DNA of 64,000 bases from Bacteroides mediterraneensis (GTDB lineage Bacteria > Bacteroidota > Bacteroidia > Bacteroidales > Bacteroidaceae): positions 2,965,957-3,029,956 of the forward strand of contig NZ_LT635783.1 in assembly GCF_900128455.1 (NCBI RefSeq). Direction: 5' to 3'. Below, in pieces: positions 63,430-64,000 of the stretch (position 1 is its first letter; each line of letters opens with the position of its first letter). The translations under genes were made by a program, and so were the position numbers. The notes under the pieces were generated by a model, which saw nothing but the letters and a program-made list of their open reading frames with translations, was not told the DNA's origin and made no database searches.

Positions 63430-63490
63430 GAAGAAAATTAAATTGAAATGATAATACAAAGTCCCGCTTCCATGGAGCGGGACTTTTTTT
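63403..63490 (+). promoter_or_regulatory. Attenuator: antiterminator and terminator of pheA
   Basis: AAGCGGGA (63403-63410, inside the leader ORF) is the exact complement of TCCCGCTT (63462-63469), which is the left arm of the terminator. The terminator itself pairs AGTCCCGCT (63460-63468) with AGCGGGACT (63476-63484) around a 7-base loop and ends in TTTTTTT. The two pairings exclude each other, the classical layout of amino-acid operon attenuators. Confidence 0.88.
63458..63490 (+). terminator. Attenuator terminator before pheA
   Basis: A perfect 9-bp GC-rich stem with loop TCCATGG and a run of seven Ts, 20 bases before the pheA ATG. Confidence 0.93.
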
Positions 63491-63509
63491 ATAGTTATAA
63501 TTACACAAG

Positions 63510-64000
63510 ATGAAAAAGATAGCCATACAAGGAGTTCCGGGCTCGTACCATGACATCGCAGCCCATAAGTTTTTCAAGGACGAGGAAATCGAACTGATTT
63601 GCTGCAACACGTTCGAAGACGTGTTCGACACCCTTCGGAAAGACAGCAGCGTCATCGGAATGATTGCCATTGAAAACACGATTGCCGGAAGCCTCCTTCA
63701 CAATTACGAGTTGCTCCGAGACAGCGGGGCAACGATTATCGGAGAACACAAACTGCGCATCAGCCACAGCATCATGTGCCTGCCCGGAGAAGACTGGAGC
63801 ACACTGACCGAAGTCAACTCCCACCCGGTGGCACTGGCACAATGCCGGGATTTCCTGCAGCATCACCCGCAACTGAAAGTAGTAGAAACGGAAGATACCG
63901 CAGGCAGCGCACGCGACATCAAGGAAAAAGGCCTGAAAGGACATGCCGCCATCTGCTCCAAGTATGCCGCCGAACTTTACGGCATGAAAATCCTGCAGGA
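63510..64000 (+). CDS. pheA: Prephenate dehydratase (5' part)
   Basis: The first 163 residues of the gene run off the window end. MKKIAIQGVPGSYHDIAA, the segment MIAIENTIAGSLLHNYELL and LRISHSIMCLPG match the periplasmic-binding-like catalytic domain of prephenate dehydratase, which converts prephenate to phenylpyruvate. There is no N-terminal chorismate mutase domain, so this is the monofunctional form. In Bacteroides it usually heads an aromatic amino-acid operon with an aminotransferase, a DAHP synthase/chorismate mutase and tyrA; those would lie beyond the window. Confidence 0.95.
   Translation, partial: MKKIAIQGVPGSYHDIAAHKFFKDEEIELICCNTFEDVFDTLRKDSSVIGMIAIENTIAGSLLHNYELLRDSGATIIGEHKLRISHSIMCLPGEDWSTLTEVNSHPVALAQCRDFLQHHPQLKVVETEDTAGSARDIKEKGLKGHAAICSKYAAELYGMKILQ

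Overview
The window is chromosomal DNA from a member of the Bacteroidaceae (Bacteroides or, more likely, Phocaeicola). The evidence is the gene content (DUF4270 and PCMD lipoproteins, GH43 and GH57 enzymes, DUF4492-cydAB, RNase Y next to ZapA, SPOR and TapB-like secreted proteins, LytS/LytTR regulation) and a recurring promoter form: a -7 box TAnnTTTG, sometimes with TTTG about 18-20 bases upstream, and almost no Shine-Dalgarno sequences. About 55 genes fill it densely. I see no rRNA, tRNA, CRISPR array, insertion sequence or prophage.

Layout. 1-6.3 kb: storage-polysaccharide genes (end of a probable glycogen synthase, DUF4270 lipoprotein, and a GH57-GT4-debranching enzyme operon). 6.5-11.9 kb: serS and a miaA-dagK-kdsA-porin operon. 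11.9-14.8 kb: gapA, a PCMD protein and a SPOR lipoprotein. 14.9-19.1 kb: a YtxH / holin-like / small protein operon followed by a tricorn-like protease. 19.2-25 kb: a tandem GH43 enzyme and the DUF4492-cydA-cydB oxidase operon. 25-31.6 kb: a TolC-adaptor-ABC (MacAB-type) exporter followed by a LytS/LytTR two-component pair. 31.6-38.9 kb: a candidate small RNA, queDE, a ZapB-like/zapA pair, rny, a patatin, an aminopeptidase P and a C1 peptidase. 39.2-47.4 kb: recJ-recQ and a MarR-TolC-EmrA-EmrB efflux operon. 47.4-55.7 kb: a lone cyclomaltodextrinase C-terminal domain, purT, a META lipoprotein, a carboxynorspermidine/saccharopine dehydrogenase, bcp-recA, a secreted HExxH protease, an amidase and a TlpA thioredoxin. 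55.8-64 kb: an XRE-cupin regulator with an acyl-CoA ligase, a DXS-like enzyme, a TapB-like protein, a TPR protein, a PatB/MalY aminotransferase and the start of pheA.

The most interesting signals are non-coding. (1) A 29-codon leader peptide with eleven consecutive Phe/Tyr codons lies before pheA, followed by a terminator and a matching antiterminator segment: a complete translation-coupled attenuator. (2) Two separate tandem arrays of short palindromes, four units of exactly 22 bp near 21.9 kb and four units of exactly 21 bp near 53.05 kb, have unrelated sequence but the same architecture. Each sits between the terminator of the upstream operon and the promoter of a gene for a secreted protein. 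(3) A stand-alone transcription unit of about 115 nt at 31.73-31.85 kb has a consensus promoter, a GNRA-capped hairpin, a strong terminator and no ORF; it is a candidate small RNA.

Where the longest ORF begins inside or upstream of the promoter or a terminator, I used the downstream ATG; the evidence fields say so. All family names come from reading the translated sequence, not from a search.
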